Part shown: in pieces, positions 17,293-25,677 of the stretch
Layout: each line of letters begins with the position of its first letter
How positions within the stretch are numbered: position 1 is the first letter of the stretch
NCBI GenBank assembly: GCA_002299465.1
Contig: DBNX01000018.1
Coordinates: forward strand, 1-64,000
From: Patescibacteria group bacterium UBA661
GTDB taxonomy: Bacteria; Patescibacteriota; Minisyncoccia; Phycocordibacterales; UBA918
Direction: 5' to 3'
DNA length: 64,000 nt
Position numbers and translations under genes: made by a program
Notes under the pieces: generated by a model
Databases searched by the model: none
What the model saw: the letters and a program-made list of their open reading frames with translations, nothing else
Told to the model about the DNA's origin: nothing

Positions 17293-17826
17293 ATGGAAAC
17301 AACAAACACTCGCTTAAAGAATGCTTACACTGCTCTCAAGGGAGAGTTCGGTTATAAAAATGTGATGCAAGCCCCCAAGATTGAGAAAGTGGTGGTTTCG
17401 GTTGGTACGGGTCGGGTTCAGGATAAGGCGAAAATCGCACTTATTCAGGATCGTCTGGCGCGAATTACCGGCCAAAAAGCCGCCCCTCGTCCAGCCAAAC
17501 AATCAATTGCTTCTTTCAAATTGCGTGAGGGTGACATCATTGGCTACCAGGCAACCTTGCGTGGAAAGCGAATGATTCACTTCCTCGATAGATTGATTCA
17601 CTTAGCTTTGCCGCGGACTCGTGACTTCCACGGACTCAAAGTTAGCGCTATTGATGAAATGGGTAATTACACGATTGGCATAAAGGAAAATACTATTTTT
17701 CCAGAGTGCGGCGATGAAGAAATCAAAGACGTTTTTTCGATGGCGGTTACTATTGTGACAACTACTCGTGACAAAAAAGCAGCCGAAGCTTTGTTGCGAC
17801 ATCTCGGCCTACCGCTGAAGCGTTAG
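17293..17826 (+). CDS. rplE: 50S ribosomal protein L5
   Basis: uL5 has 177 residues: NVMQAPKIEKVVVSVGTGRV, ITGQKAAPRPAKQSIASFKLREG and DFHGLKVSAIDEMGNYTIGIKE. It binds 5S rRNA. A strong terminator follows it, so the canonical spc operon is split between rplE and rpsN here. Confidence 0.96.
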   Translation: METTNTRLKNAYTALKGEFGYKNVMQAPKIEKVVVSVGTGRVQDKAKIALIQDRLARITGQKAAPRPAKQSIASFKLREGDIIGYQATLRGKRMIHFLDRLIHLALPRTRDFHGLKVSAIDEMGNYTIGIKENTIFPECGDEEIKDVFSMAVTIVTTTRDKKAAEALLRHLGLPLKR

Positions 17827-17859
17827 TTGGTTTTGGTGGAGGAATAAGAGGAGAGCTGT

Positions 17860-17910
17860 TTAAGCAAAAAAGCACCGCGCCCCAAAGGGGCGCGGTGCTT
17901 TTTTGCTTAA
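17860..17910. terminator. Intrinsic terminator after rplE
   Basis: A perfect 24-bp stem (17860-17883 with 17887-17910) has an AAA loop and T-runs inside the 3' arm. Confidence 0.9.
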
Positions 17911-17952
17911 TTCGGGGGTATGCAATTTAGGTGGGGAGGGATTAAGTTAAGC

Positions 17953-18022
17953 TTGACACTAGGCACTTTTCTGATAATGTTGCGATATGGCTAAGTGGGA
18001 GCAATTCTCCGAATTTCCCACT
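17953..18022 (+). promoter_or_regulatory. Candidate promoter and leader hairpin of the rpsN-secY unit
   Basis: A perfect TTGACA lies at 17953-17958. The best -10 at 17-nt spacing is only TAATGT (17976-17981), and GATAAT at 17973 is too close. A stem AGTGGGA/TCCCACT (17994-18000 with 18016-18022) follows in the leader. The promoter is likely given the terminator upstream, but the -10 is uncertain. Confidence 0.4.
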
Positions 18023-18102
18023 GCCGGTAGCGTTTCGCTATATTAATCGGGAGCAAGTTACGAATTACTACGTAATACTGTTCCATAATCAAAATAATTC
18101 TC

Positions 18103-18288
18103 GTGGCACGAACATCAATCAAGGTGCGCGCAACGCGCCCACCGAAGTACGCTTGCCGTATCGTTCGACGTTGCAAGCTTTGTGGCCGCAAGCGAGGTTA
18201 TATGCGCGATTTTGATATCTGTCGCATTTGCTTCCGCGAGTTGTCACACGAAGGACACATACCAGGCGTTAAGAAATCATCATGGTAG
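18103..18288 (+). CDS. rpsN: 30S ribosomal protein S14, zinc-binding form
   Basis: The protein has 61 residues and starts at GTG 18103. Two CxxC pairs (CKLC near residue 24 and CRIC near 40) form the zinc ribbon of the short type-Z uS14, followed by the [18 protein letters not shown] tail. Its last 7 nt overlap rpsH. Confidence 0.95.
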   Translation: MARTSIKVRATRPPKYACRIVRRCKLCGRKRGYMRDFDICRICFRELSHEGHIPGVKKSSW

Positions 18289-18674
18289 GAGACACAATTG
18301 GCGATTTCATTATTCGCCTTAAAAATGCTGGAGCAGTGGGTAAGTCAGAAGTACTGATACCCTATTCAAAACTTAAGCACGCGGTCGCGGACAAACTAGT
18401 CGCCGCTGGTTATATTGAAAATGCTCGGCAAGAAGGTAAAAAAGTACAGAAGAATTTGGTGGTGATTTTGAAGTATGAGAATGGGGCACCAGTCATCAAT
18501 GGTGTAAAGCGTATCTCAAAACCAGGTCGTCGCCTCTACACAAAGGTCGCAGATATTCACAAAGTTAAATTCGGTCAAGGGCATATGATCCTCTCGACAC
18601 CAGCGGGCATCCTCACCAACGAGGAAGCTAAAGCAAAAAATGTCGGTGGAGAACAGCTTTTTATCATTTGGTAA
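18282..18674 (+). CDS. rpsH: 30S ribosomal protein S8
   Basis: uS8 has 130 residues: [26 protein letters not shown] near the start and the C-terminal [33 protein letters not shown]. It overlaps rpsN by 7 nt. In model bacteria uS8 represses the spc operon by binding mRNA; no such site was identified here. Confidence 0.95.
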   Translation: MVGDTIGDFIIRLKNAGAVGKSEVLIPYSKLKHAVADKLVAAGYIENARQEGKKVQKNLVVILKYENGAPVINGVKRISKPGRRLYTKVADIHKVKFGQGHMILSTPAGILTNEEAKAKNVGGEQLFIIW

Positions 18675-18676
18675 TT

Positions 18677-19210
18677 ATGAGTCGTCTAGGAAAACAACCA
18701 GTTACAATTCCCGCCGGCGTTACAGTAACGTGCGCTGATGGAATTTTAACTGTGACCGGTCCCAAAGGGACACTTACTCGTCCGGTGCGAACCAAAGATG
18801 TGGCTATTGAAGTCGCTGGTGAAACAGTGACAATCGTGCCAGGCAAAACTACTCTAGCACCAGCTTTATGGGGTACTTACGCTGCGCACTTGCGTAATAT
18901 GATTAAGGGAGTGACAGTCGGTTTTGAGAAAATACTCGACATTGAAGGAGTCGGTTATCGCGCGGAGATTAAGGGAAACCAAATTGTTCTTAACGTTGGT
19001 TTTTCACACCCAATTGCTCTCGATATTCCCGACGGCGTAACGGCCGTAGTCGAGAAGACCGTTGTTACTCTAAAGAGCGCTGATAAAGACGTTCTGGGTC
19101 AGTTCGCGGCTAACGTACGCAAAGTAAAAGAACCAGAACCCTACAAAGGCAAAGGTATTCGTTACCGCGGTGAGTTCATTATTCGTAAGCAGGGCAAGAA
19201 GGCAGCTTAA
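18677..19210 (+). CDS. rplF: 50S ribosomal protein L6
   Basis: uL6 has 177 residues from ATG 18677, 2 nt after the rpsH stop; a TTG at 18668 in the same frame overlaps rpsH and is less likely. It has the duplicated L6 fold: SRLGKQPVTIPAGVTV and the C-terminal EPEPYKGKGIRYRGEFI motif. Confidence 0.95.
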   Translation: MSRLGKQPVTIPAGVTVTCADGILTVTGPKGTLTRPVRTKDVAIEVAGETVTIVPGKTTLAPALWGTYAAHLRNMIKGVTVGFEKILDIEGVGYRAEIKGNQIVLNVGFSHPIALDIPDGVTAVVEKTVVTLKSADKDVLGQFAANVRKVKEPEPYKGKGIRYRGEFIIRKQGKKAA

Positions 19211-19232
19211 GGCGCTTCGGTAATAAACTACT

Positions 19233-19580
19233 ATGAACACAGCACACAAAAAATTAAAAAGAGTGACTCGTCATAAGCGGATTCGAGCCAAGATTGTCGG
19301 TACCGCCACTAGGCCAAGACTGGCAGTATTTCGTAGCAATCGTTACGTTTATGCTCAGATTATTGACGATAACGCCAAACACACCTTGGCAGCCGCTGAC
19401 TCACGGACTGTCGCCGGAAAAACCTTAACCGAAAAAGCCACTGCTGTGGGGACGGAGATTGCCAGTAAAGCAATCAAGGTAGGAGTTAAAGAGGTGGTAT
19501 TTGATCGTGGCGGCTTTCGCTACCAAGGAGCGGTGGCGGCTTTAGCAGAAGCGGCTCGCACCGGCGGTCTTGAGTTTTAG
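19233..19580 (+). CDS. rplR: 50S ribosomal protein L18
   Basis: uL18 has 115 residues: [37 protein letters not shown] and the terminal [28 protein letters not shown]. It binds 5S rRNA with L5. Confidence 0.95.
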   Translation: MNTAHKKLKRVTRHKRIRAKIVGTATRPRLAVFRSNRYVYAQIIDDNAKHTLAAADSRTVAGKTLTEKATAVGTEIASKAIKVGVKEVVFDRGGFRYQGAVAALAEAARTGGLEF

Positions 19581-19638
19581 AGAATTATTAAAAAACAGTT
19601 AGATAGCGTTTTTATTGCGTTATCATAATAAAAAAACA

Positions 19639-20280
19639 ATGTCAGAAAAAAAACAGCAGGCAGCTATAACTGACCTAGGGTCAGAAAATGAAGTGGTGGC
19701 AACACCAACTTCAACCGATGCACCGGCTGTTCCCGTTACTGAAGGTGAGGTCGAAGCGACCACACCGCGCGGTCGGCGTGGAGCAGATGGCGATCGTCGT
19801 AAAGAACGCCGACCCCGTCGCGGTGGTCGTCCCGAACGCGTTCGTCCGGAGTTTGATCAAAAAATAATCAGTATCCGACGAGTGACGCGTGTGATGGCAG
19901 GGGGACGACGCTTTAGCTTTTCGGTGGCGATCGTTATCGGGGATCGGCGAGGTAAGGTGGGGGTTGGTATTGGTAAGGCTGGAGACACGCAACTGGCGAT
20001 TGAGAAGGCAGTTCGTAACGCTAAAAAGCATATGATTACAGTGCCACTCAACAAAGACGGGCATATCAAGAACGATGTACACATCAAATATTCTGCCAGT
20101 GAAGTGATGATTATGCCGGCGCCCGGTCGTGGGGTGGTGGCTGGTTCTTCAGTTCGAACCGTCCTTGAACACGCTGGAGTTAAAGATGTAACAGCTAAAA
20201 TCTTTTCTCGAAGTAAGAACAAGCTTAACAATGCACGGGCTGCTGTCGAAGCCCTCAAGCTGCTAAAAAATCATAAATAA
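19639..20280 (+). CDS. rpsE: 30S ribosomal protein S5
   Basis: The protein has 213 residues from ATG 19639 (an in-frame TTG at 19615 is less likely). The first roughly 60 residues are a low-complexity charged extension (RRGADGDRRKERRPRRGG). The double-stranded RNA-binding and ribosomal fold then follows (VGVGIGKAGDTQLAIEKAVRNAKKHMITVPLN, APGRGVVAGSSVRTVLEHAGVKDVTAK). It passes directly to rplO with no L30 gene between, as is usual in CPR genomes. Confidence 0.95.
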   Translation: MSEKKQQAAITDLGSENEVVATPTSTDAPAVPVTEGEVEATTPRGRRGADGDRRKERRPRRGGRPERVRPEFDQKIISIRRVTRVMAGGRRFSFSVAIVIGDRRGKVGVGIGKAGDTQLAIEKAVRNAKKHMITVPLNKDGHIKNDVHIKYSASEVMIMPAPGRGVVAGSSVRTVLEHAGVKDVTAKIFSRSKNKLNNARAAVEALKLLKNHK

Positions 20281-20281
20281 T

Positions 20282-20734
20282 ATGCAGTTACATGAATTAA
20301 AACCAACCGCCCCACGTCCAGCAGCTAAGCGGATTGGTCGCGGTGGTAAGCGCGGAAAGACCTCGGGTCGCGGTGGTAAGGGTCAAACCGCCCGAACTGG
20401 TAATAGTACAAGACCAGAAATGCGTGACTTTATCAAAAAATTACCGAAGCTTCGTGGTCACGGTGTGAATCGAGCGCAGACAGTAAACTCGGAAAGAGTT
20501 AGACCAGTGGTGGTAAATCTAGCCAAGCTGGAAGAAGTTTTTAAAGCGGGTGATACTGTGTCGCCAAAGACGCTAGTCTTGGCAGGAGTGGTGGCAACCG
20601 TAGCTAAAAGAGCGCCTAAAGTAAAGATTTTGGCCAACGGAGAAATTACCAAGAAATTAAGTATTGAGGGCTGTGAGGTGTCAATGTCGGCTCGAGTCAA
20701 ACTAGAGAAGGCTGGCGGAACGATTGCCAAGTAA
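20282..20734 (+). CDS. rplO: 50S ribosomal protein L15
   Basis: uL15 has 150 residues: MQLHELKPTAPRPAAKRIGRGGKRGKTSGRGGKGQTAR at the start and a globular end with KVKILANGEITKKLSIEG. It starts 2 nt after the rpsE stop. Confidence 0.95.
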   Translation: MQLHELKPTAPRPAAKRIGRGGKRGKTSGRGGKGQTARTGNSTRPEMRDFIKKLPKLRGHGVNRAQTVNSERVRPVVVNLAKLEEVFKAGDTVSPKTLVLAGVVATVAKRAPKVKILANGEITKKLSIEGCEVSMSARVKLEKAGGTIAK

Positions 20735-20750
20735 GGTACTATAAGTACAT

Positions 20751-22019
20751 ATGCAAAAATTCTTTCGCAAGGTCAGCATCATTTTTACCGAACCAGCTAT
20801 TCGCAACCGAGTACTGTTTGTCTTGGCAGCATTGGTCGTGTTTCGTTTATTGGCAACGATTCCGATTCCGGGTGTTGATCAAGCAGTGCTTGAGCAATTC
20901 TTCGCTGACAATCAGTTTCTTGGTCTACTAAACATTTTCTCGGGTGGTGGTTTAGCTAATATGTCGATTGTGATGCTTGGGGTTGGTCCTTTCATTACCG
21001 CCGCCATCATTATGCAGTTGATGACTGTAATGTCACCGAAATTGAAGGCGATGCACACCGAAGAAGGTGAAGCGGGACGGGCGAGATTTACTCAGTACAG
21101 TCGTCTGCTTACTTTGCCCCTGGCCATTTTGCAGGGCTTTGGTTTCCTTTCTCTCTTACAGAGTCAGGGTGTGATTGTTGGTCTGTCGACCTTTGAGTTT
21201 ATCGTGAACGTGATTCTGGTAGTCGCTGGTTCGATTCTGTTGATGTGGATTGGTGAGTTGGTAACGGAGTACGGTGTTGGTAATGGTGTGTCAATCATCA
21301 TCTTTGCTGGTATCGTGGCGACTTTGCCGGCGACGGTTAGTCAGCTAGCTTTTACTTTTGACCCTTCACAATTACCGCTCTTTGTTGGCTTTGCTTTCAT
21401 TGCTCTCTTCATTATCTACGCAGTGGTCTTTATGACTGAGGCGGAGCGGCCGGTGCCGATTACTTATGCTAAGCAAAGTCGTGGGGGAGTAACTTACGGT
21501 GGTAGCTCGTCTTATCTACCGCTCCGCCTCAACCAAGCTGGAGTTATTCCAATCATCTTTGCTCTGTCGATCCTACTCTTCCCCCAGATGGTGCTCAATG
21601 TCTTGGCAGCCTTTGATTTGCCGTGGGTGCCACGGGCAACAGAGGTGATTAATGAGTTGTTGGCTAATCAGCTACTCTATGGAGCAGCGTACTTCATTCT
21701 GGTGTTTCTCTTCACCTTCTTCTACACAGCTGTCACTTTTGACCCCGATTCGGTAGCAAAAAATCTGCAGCGAAACGGTGCTTACATCTCAGGTATTCGT
21801 CCGGGTGAGAACACAGCTGAGTATCTAGGTAACTTGACTACTCGATTGACTCTAGTCGGCGCCCTCTTTCTTGGTGTGGTGGCTGTCTTCCCTCTTGGTA
21901 TGCAAGCCGCCACAGGTATTATGGCGCTAGCCATCGGTGGAACGGCGGTACTAATCGTAGTGTCGGTGGTACTTGATATCATTAGACGACTTGATGCCCA
22001 AGTCGCACTGCGCGAGTAA
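20751..22019 (+). CDS. secY: Protein translocase subunit SecY
   Basis: This 422-residue protein has ten predicted transmembrane helices. The N-terminal RNRVLFVLAALVVFRLLATIPIPGVD, the plug-region IFSGGGLANMSIVMLGVGPFITAAIIMQL and the cytoplasmic loop FMTEAERPVPITYAKQSRG are typical. It is the channel for Sec export, needed by the many secreted proteins in this window. It is the last gene of the ribosomal unit before the terminator at 22049-22080. Confidence 0.97.
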   Translation: MQKFFRKVSIIFTEPAIRNRVLFVLAALVVFRLLATIPIPGVDQAVLEQFFADNQFLGLLNIFSGGGLANMSIVMLGVGPFITAAIIMQLMTVMSPKLKAMHTEEGEAGRARFTQYSRLLTLPLAILQGFGFLSLLQSQGVIVGLSTFEFIVNVILVVAGSILLMWIGELVTEYGVGNGVSIIIFAGIVATLPATVSQLAFTFDPSQLPLFVGFAFIALFIIYAVVFMTEAERPVPITYAKQSRGGVTYGGSSSYLPLRLNQAGVIPIIFALSILLFPQMVLNVLAAFDLPWVPRATEVINELLANQLLYGAAYFILVFLFTFFYTAVTFDPDSVAKNLQRNGAYISGIRPGENTAEYLGNLTTRLTLVGALFLGVVAVFPLGMQAATGIMALAIGGTAVLIVVSVVLDIIRRLDAQVALRE

Positions 22020-22048
22020 ATAAAACAATTCTTTACTGACTACGTAAA

Positions 22049-22080
22049 AAGAAAAACCACTCGCTAGAGTGGTTTTTCTT
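22049..22080. terminator. Bidirectional terminator between secY and the kinase gene
   Basis: A 14-bp stem (AAGAAAAACCACTC with its complement) and a GCTA loop. The 3' arm overlaps the stop of the minus-strand gene. Confidence 0.85.
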
Positions 22081-22711
22081 AGTATTGATTCTTGAAAGAA
22101 AAGCCAAGCGGGATTGAGCTAAATTCTTGTTTCCATTTCTCAGTTTTGAGCCAGCGGCGATAAACATCAAAGATGGTTAGAGCAACTGTCTGAGGACTGT
22201 GTCGGGAAGTGTCGATAACCAAATCAAAATGAGCTTGATTATAGGGATCAACGTTGTAAAGCTCTTTGAAGCGCCGGCGTTCTTGCTCAACGCGTTCGCG
22301 TACCTGCACGGCTACCAATTCGAGTGAGCTAACTGTCTCACCACTCTTTAGTCGCATATTATTACTGACTGCGTCTTTGTAAATTCTTACAGTGGCAACT
22401 TGGATATCAAGATCAAGATAGACTTTAAACGATTCTGGTATCCAGTAGAAACCTAGGCGGGAATCAACGACGATGTTTTTCTTATTGCGGAGGTTTCTTA
22501 AATATTCATCAATTTTAGCATCAAGAGAATGATCGTCAGTAGCCGCCAAGTTGTATTCGCGAAGAGTTTTTCCTTCCCGCTGGAGTATGGTACGTACCAT
22601 ATCACCAGAAGAGTGTCTGGTGTAGCCTAGGAGCTCGGCTACCTGGTTGGCAGTGGAGGATTTTCCGCTACCGGGTTTACCGGAAATAGTGATTATGTGC
22701 TTTTTTTCCAT
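22079..22711 (-). CDS. Cytidylate-kinase-like nucleoside monophosphate kinase
   Basis: The protein has 210 residues from ATG 22711. The P-loop ISGKPGSGKSSTANQVAELLG sits at residues about 9-25, and HSSGDMVR is the substrate-side motif. A DSRLGFYWIP segment and VRERVEQERRRFKELYNVD form the lid-like region. The short CMP-kinase-2/AAA_33 style differs from bacterial Cmk. It is transcribed away from the two plus-strand kinases that follow. The preferred nucleotide cannot be told from sequence. Confidence 0.75.
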   Translation of the reverse strand: MEKKHIITISGKPGSGKSSTANQVAELLGYTRHSSGDMVRTILQREGKTLREYNLAATDDHSLDAKIDEYLRNLRNKKNIVVDSRLGFYWIPESFKVYLDLDIQVATVRIYKDAVSNNMRLKSGETVSSLELVAVQVRERVEQERRRFKELYNVDPYNQAHFDLVIDTSRHSPQTVALTIFDVYRRWLKTEKWKQEFSSIPLGFSFKNQY

Positions 22712-22754
22712 ATACCGCTTTAGCATAACACAACCGTAAAGGATAGTAGTTGCG

Positions 22755-22781
22755 TCGAGGTTAAAAAACTGTTAACCTCGA
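22755..22781 (+). promoter_or_regulatory. Hairpin just upstream of a kinase start codon
   Basis: TCGAGGTTAA (22755-22764) pairs perfectly with TTAACCTCGA (22772-22781) around a 7-nt loop. It ends 6 nt before ATG 22788 and would occupy the ribosome-binding region. Confidence 0.5.
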
Positions 22782-22787
22782 GACACA

Positions 22788-23360
22788 ATGAATTACACAA
22801 CCAAGTATCAGAGTATTGTTTTGATGGGAAAAATTGCCTCCGGCAAAGGCACCCAAGCTCATGCCGTGATGAATCATTTTGGTGGCACGCTATATTCTAA
22901 TGGTAACAAAGTACGCGAAGCAGCACAGACAGCGACAGTCTTTGGTAAAAAAATAAAAACGATGTATGAAGGCGGGTATTTGATTCCAGAATGGGTTGCT
23001 TCGTACTGGATGACGCACGCTCTCGTTAGTCAGTACGAGCACGAACGAGTAATTTTTGAGGCAGTGGCTAAGAAACCAAATGAAGCCGAGTTGTTTCATG
23101 AGATTCACAGCTGGCTGAATCGTTCCTACGTCGTTTTTAACTTAGAGGTTAGCGATGATACCGTTAGAGAGCGGAGCCTGGCAAGATCTAGAGATATTGT
23201 AGATTCTCCCAAATCAGTCGAAAAGCGTTTGGAAGAATATCACACCTACACCGCGCGTTCTGTGGAATTTTTCCGTACCCAAGGCACGCTAGTTGATATA
23301 GATGGCTCCCTCTCGCCGGAAGAGGTACAACACAAAATTTTTTCTTTTTTAATGGAATAG
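22788..23360 (+). CDS. Adenylate-kinase-family nucleotide kinase
   Basis: The protein has 190 residues. P-loop MGKIASGKGTQAHAV is at residues about 13-27. A YSNGNKVREA segment replaces the canonical TGD..R AMP-site motif. The region SLARSRDIVDSPKSVEKRLEEYHTYTARSVEFF matches the adenylate-kinase lid and C-terminal helix. The classic GFPR motif is missing, so substrate specificity may differ from true Adk. The adk-like gene starts 10 nt later. Confidence 0.75.
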   Translation: MNYTTKYQSIVLMGKIASGKGTQAHAVMNHFGGTLYSNGNKVREAAQTATVFGKKIKTMYEGGYLIPEWVASYWMTHALVSQYEHERVIFEAVAKKPNEAELFHEIHSWLNRSYVVFNLEVSDDTVRERSLARSRDIVDSPKSVEKRLEEYHTYTARSVEFFRTQGTLVDIDGSLSPEEVQHKIFSFLME

Positions 23361-23370
23361 TTATTTAAAA

Positions 23371-23979
23371 ATGCACACAGCCCAACCCTACACAATAATT
23401 TTCATCGGCCCCCAAGGTAGTGGGAAGGGGACTCAAATTGAGCGTTTGAAAGCAGCGCTAGAGCGAGACGATGAGAGGCGACGCGTAGTGGATATTCAGA
23501 CGGGACGACGGTTTCGTTCTCTGGCTGCTAAACAGGAAACTTTCGCTGAGGACAAAATCGCTTCCACTCTCGACTCCGGAACTTTGCAGCCAGATTTTCT
23601 CACCGCTTTACTCTGGGGTCAGGCGATGGTGGACCAGCTTGATCCCAAGAGCCATCTGCTAATTGATGGTTTTCCACGGACCCTGGCCCAGGTGCCAGAT
23701 TTAGAAGACGCTTTTCGTTTTTTTGAAAGGGGAAAGCTTGATATAATCAATCTGGTGACCCCGGAAACAATCGTGCGAATGCGTATGGAGAGCCGGTCTC
23801 GACCGGATGATACACCGGAATCAATTAACGAAAGATTGCGCTGGTACCGAGAAGAAACTCTGCCTGTAGTGCAGTTTTATCGGACGCGACCAAATACCCG
23901 AGTGCATGATATTGACGGTACAGAAGATATTGATGCGGTGCAGGCAAGTATTCTTAAAGCCCTACAACTAGAACCATAA
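23371..23979 (+). CDS. adk: Adenylate kinase
   Basis: The protein has 202 residues: P-loop FIGPQGSGKGTQIERL, IDGFPRTLAQVPDLE carrying the Adk signature GFPRT, and RSRPDDTPESINERLRWYREETLPVVQFY as the lid and C-terminal segment. It interconverts ATP+AMP and 2 ADP. It lies after secY and before map as in many bacteria. Its stop overlaps the map start by 1 nt. Confidence 0.88.
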   Translation: MHTAQPYTIIFIGPQGSGKGTQIERLKAALERDDERRRVVDIQTGRRFRSLAAKQETFAEDKIASTLDSGTLQPDFLTALLWGQAMVDQLDPKSHLLIDGFPRTLAQVPDLEDAFRFFERGKLDIINLVTPETIVRMRMESRSRPDDTPESINERLRWYREETLPVVQFYRTRPNTRVHDIDGTEDIDAVQASILKALQLEP

Positions 23980-24758
23980 TGATTACCAAAAAAACACCAG
24001 AAGAAATCATTCGTCTACAAGCTGCGGGAGCGATTCTGGCAGAGTTTTTGCGGGAAATAGCCAAAGAAGCTGTGCCCGGCAACACGACACTTGATTTAGA
24101 CGATCGGGCGATGGAGTTGTGTGAGGAGCGTCAGGTGACACCAATTTTACTCGGTTATCATCCGGGCTTTGCGCCGCGCCCGTATCCAGCGGCGGTTTGT
24201 GTGTCGGTGAATGACTGCGTACAACATGGCGTGCCGAGTGCCGAGGTGATTCTAAAGACAGGTGACGTGGTTAATATTGATATGTCCATTGAGCACCAGG
24301 GAATGATTGTTGATTCGGGTATTACCGTGGGGGTTGGTAAGTTGTCAAAGGAGGCAGAGCGACTTCTCGCTACTACCGAGGAAGCGTTGGCACTAGGCAT
24401 AAAGGCCGCTCAGCCCGGGAAGCGCATCGGTGACATCAGTTCAGCCATCCAAACTTTAGTGGAGTCACGGGGCTTTTCCTTGGTGGAGGTGTTGTGTGGA
24501 CACGGGGTAGGTTACGCTGTGCACGAAGAGCCAACTATTCCCAATCTAGGCAAGCCGGGCACTGGACCCTTAATTGAAGTTGGGCATGTTTATGCGATTG
24601 AGCCGATTGTTAATTTGGGAAAGAAAGACGTATATTTTGATGATGAGGGTGATGGCTATAGTGTCTACACCGTAGACGGTTCTATCTCAGCTCATTTCGA
24701 GCACACTGTAGCTATCACTGAACGTGGTCCATTGATTCTTACCAAACTTAGCAAGTGA
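23979..24758 (+). CDS. map: Methionine aminopeptidase, type I
   Basis: The protein has 259 residues with a pita-bread fold. Metal ligands are recognisable in NIDMSIEHQGMIVDSGIT (two Asp), CGHGVGYAVHEEP (His), YAIEPIVN (Glu) and SAHFEHTVAIT (Glu). It removes initiator methionine after deformylation. It is transcribed with adk in the usual secY-adk-map context. One more carboxylate-rich loop (KKDVYFDDEGDGY) precedes the last ligand. Confidence 0.95.
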   Translation: MITKKTPEEIIRLQAAGAILAEFLREIAKEAVPGNTTLDLDDRAMELCEERQVTPILLGYHPGFAPRPYPAAVCVSVNDCVQHGVPSAEVILKTGDVVNIDMSIEHQGMIVDSGITVGVGKLSKEAERLLATTEEALALGIKAAQPGKRIGDISSAIQTLVESRGFSLVEVLCGHGVGYAVHEEPTIPNLGKPGTGPLIEVGHVYAIEPIVNLGKKDVYFDDEGDGYSVYTVDGSISAHFEHTVAITERGPLILTKLSK

Positions 24759-24759
24759 C

Positions 24760-24788
24760 TTGAATAAATGTCATAAAGTGGCTATACT
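24760..24788 (+). promoter_or_regulatory. Promoter of the NDP kinase gene
   Basis: TTGAAT (24760-24765), a 17-nt spacer and TATACT (24783-24788). The leader before ATG 24814 is about 19 nt. Confidence 0.6.
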
Positions 24789-24813
24789 GCCGGCATATTT
24801 TTAAATATTTTTT

Positions 24814-25419
24814 ATGAAGAAACAACCACATCAAGAACGAACTTTTGTTATCCTCAAGCCAGACACAGTACAGCGGAGCTTGATGGGTGAAATTATCAGG
24901 CGCTTTGAGCAGACAGGACTAAAATGTTGTTCCATGAAAATGTTTGTACCGGATGAAGAGCGTTTAATTGAGCACTACAACAAAACAGAAGAATGGTTTC
25001 AGAAAAAAGGAGCTAACGTGGTGAATGATTTGATGGCGCAGGGTTTGCCTATTACCAAAGAACCAGTTGAATACGGTCGTGATATTATTCGTACTATCGT
25101 TAAGTATATGACAGCCGGTCCGGTGGTCGCGATGGTTTGGGAGGGTAATCAGGCGGTTAATGTTGTGATGAAGATTGTTGGCACCACTGAGCCGTCAACT
25201 TCCGATGTGGGCACGATTCGCGGAGATTATACGATTGATTCTTACGGGCACGCTTCTTTTGAAAATCGAGCTGTCCGTAATTTGGTCCATTGTTCTGACG
25301 CTGTTTCGGAAGCTGAGCGTGAAATTGCTATTTGGTTTAGCGAGGAAGACTTAATGAAATACACTACCGCTCAGGAACGTATTATGTACGATGTTAATAT
25401 TGACGGTAGGAAGGAGTAG
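24814..25419 (+). CDS. ndk: Nucleoside diphosphate kinase (long form)
   Basis: The protein has 201 residues against the usual 135-150. It shows RTFVILKPDTVQRSLMGEIIRRFE at the N-terminus, the Kpn-loop-like region and the catalytic histidine in NLVHCSDAVSEAEREIAIWF. A roughly 35-residue insertion (TEEWFQKKGANVVNDLMAQGLPITKEPVEYGRDI) lies between helices, and the C-terminus is extended. The enzyme transfers gamma phosphate between NTPs and NDPs. The active-site signature is NLVHCSD rather than the common NLIHGSD. Confidence 0.88.
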   Translation: MKKQPHQERTFVILKPDTVQRSLMGEIIRRFEQTGLKCCSMKMFVPDEERLIEHYNKTEEWFQKKGANVVNDLMAQGLPITKEPVEYGRDIIRTIVKYMTAGPVVAMVWEGNQAVNVVMKIVGTTEPSTSDVGTIRGDYTIDSYGHASFENRAVRNLVHCSDAVSEAEREIAIWFSEEDLMKYTTAQERIMYDVNIDGRKE

Positions 25420-25426
25420 TTTTATT

Positions 25427-25453
25427 TTGACTAAACTAATTTCGTGATACAAT
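25427..25453 (+). promoter_or_regulatory. Extended -10 promoter of the structured RNA
   Basis: TGATACAAT (25445-25453) has a TTGACT-like -35 at 25427-25432, with a short spacer compensated by the TG extension. Transcription would start near 25460. Confidence 0.55.
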
Positions 25454-25459
25454 TGGGGT

Positions 25460-25650
25460 GTGGGGACACAAATAACGTGTGTTCCGATTAAACACACGTT
25501 CAGGGCTGCCAGCAATCGCAAGGGGCGATGAGGCCTCACTAGAGATTTCAGACACCGCTTGGAAATGGTGCCCACCTGGGATTTTCCAGGAGCACACGTG
25601 GTTGTTGTCCCCATAGCAAAAAACTCCCCCTGGGGAGTTTTTTGCTTTTC
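25460..25650 (+). ncRNA. ssrS: Probable 6S RNA
   Basis: The transcript is free-standing with its own promoter and terminator. The ends pair over about 20 positions: GGGGACA (25462-25468) with TGTCCCC (25606-25612), continuing through CGTGTG/CACACG. They enclose a large, mostly unpaired bubble. The 3' strand of the bubble holds CCACCTGG-loop-CCAGG, reminiscent of the CACCTTGAAC hairpin in E. coli 6S. There is no reading frame. The 5' CGTGTG can instead form a local hairpin with AACACACGTT. A covariance-model search with the 6S family would settle it; other stable sRNAs are possible. Confidence 0.55.
25615..25650 (+). terminator. Terminator of the structured RNA
   Basis: A 15-bp stem (25615-25629 with 25632-25646) is followed by TTTT. 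Confidence 0.85.
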
Positions 25651-25677
25651 CGGTAAGTTATCGATACCATATACACC

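Noticed and set aside
25460..25650. Idea that this RNA is the SRP RNA or a tmRNA
   Set aside because: It lacks the SRP tetraloop domain consensus, and tmRNA is clearly present at 35362-35757.
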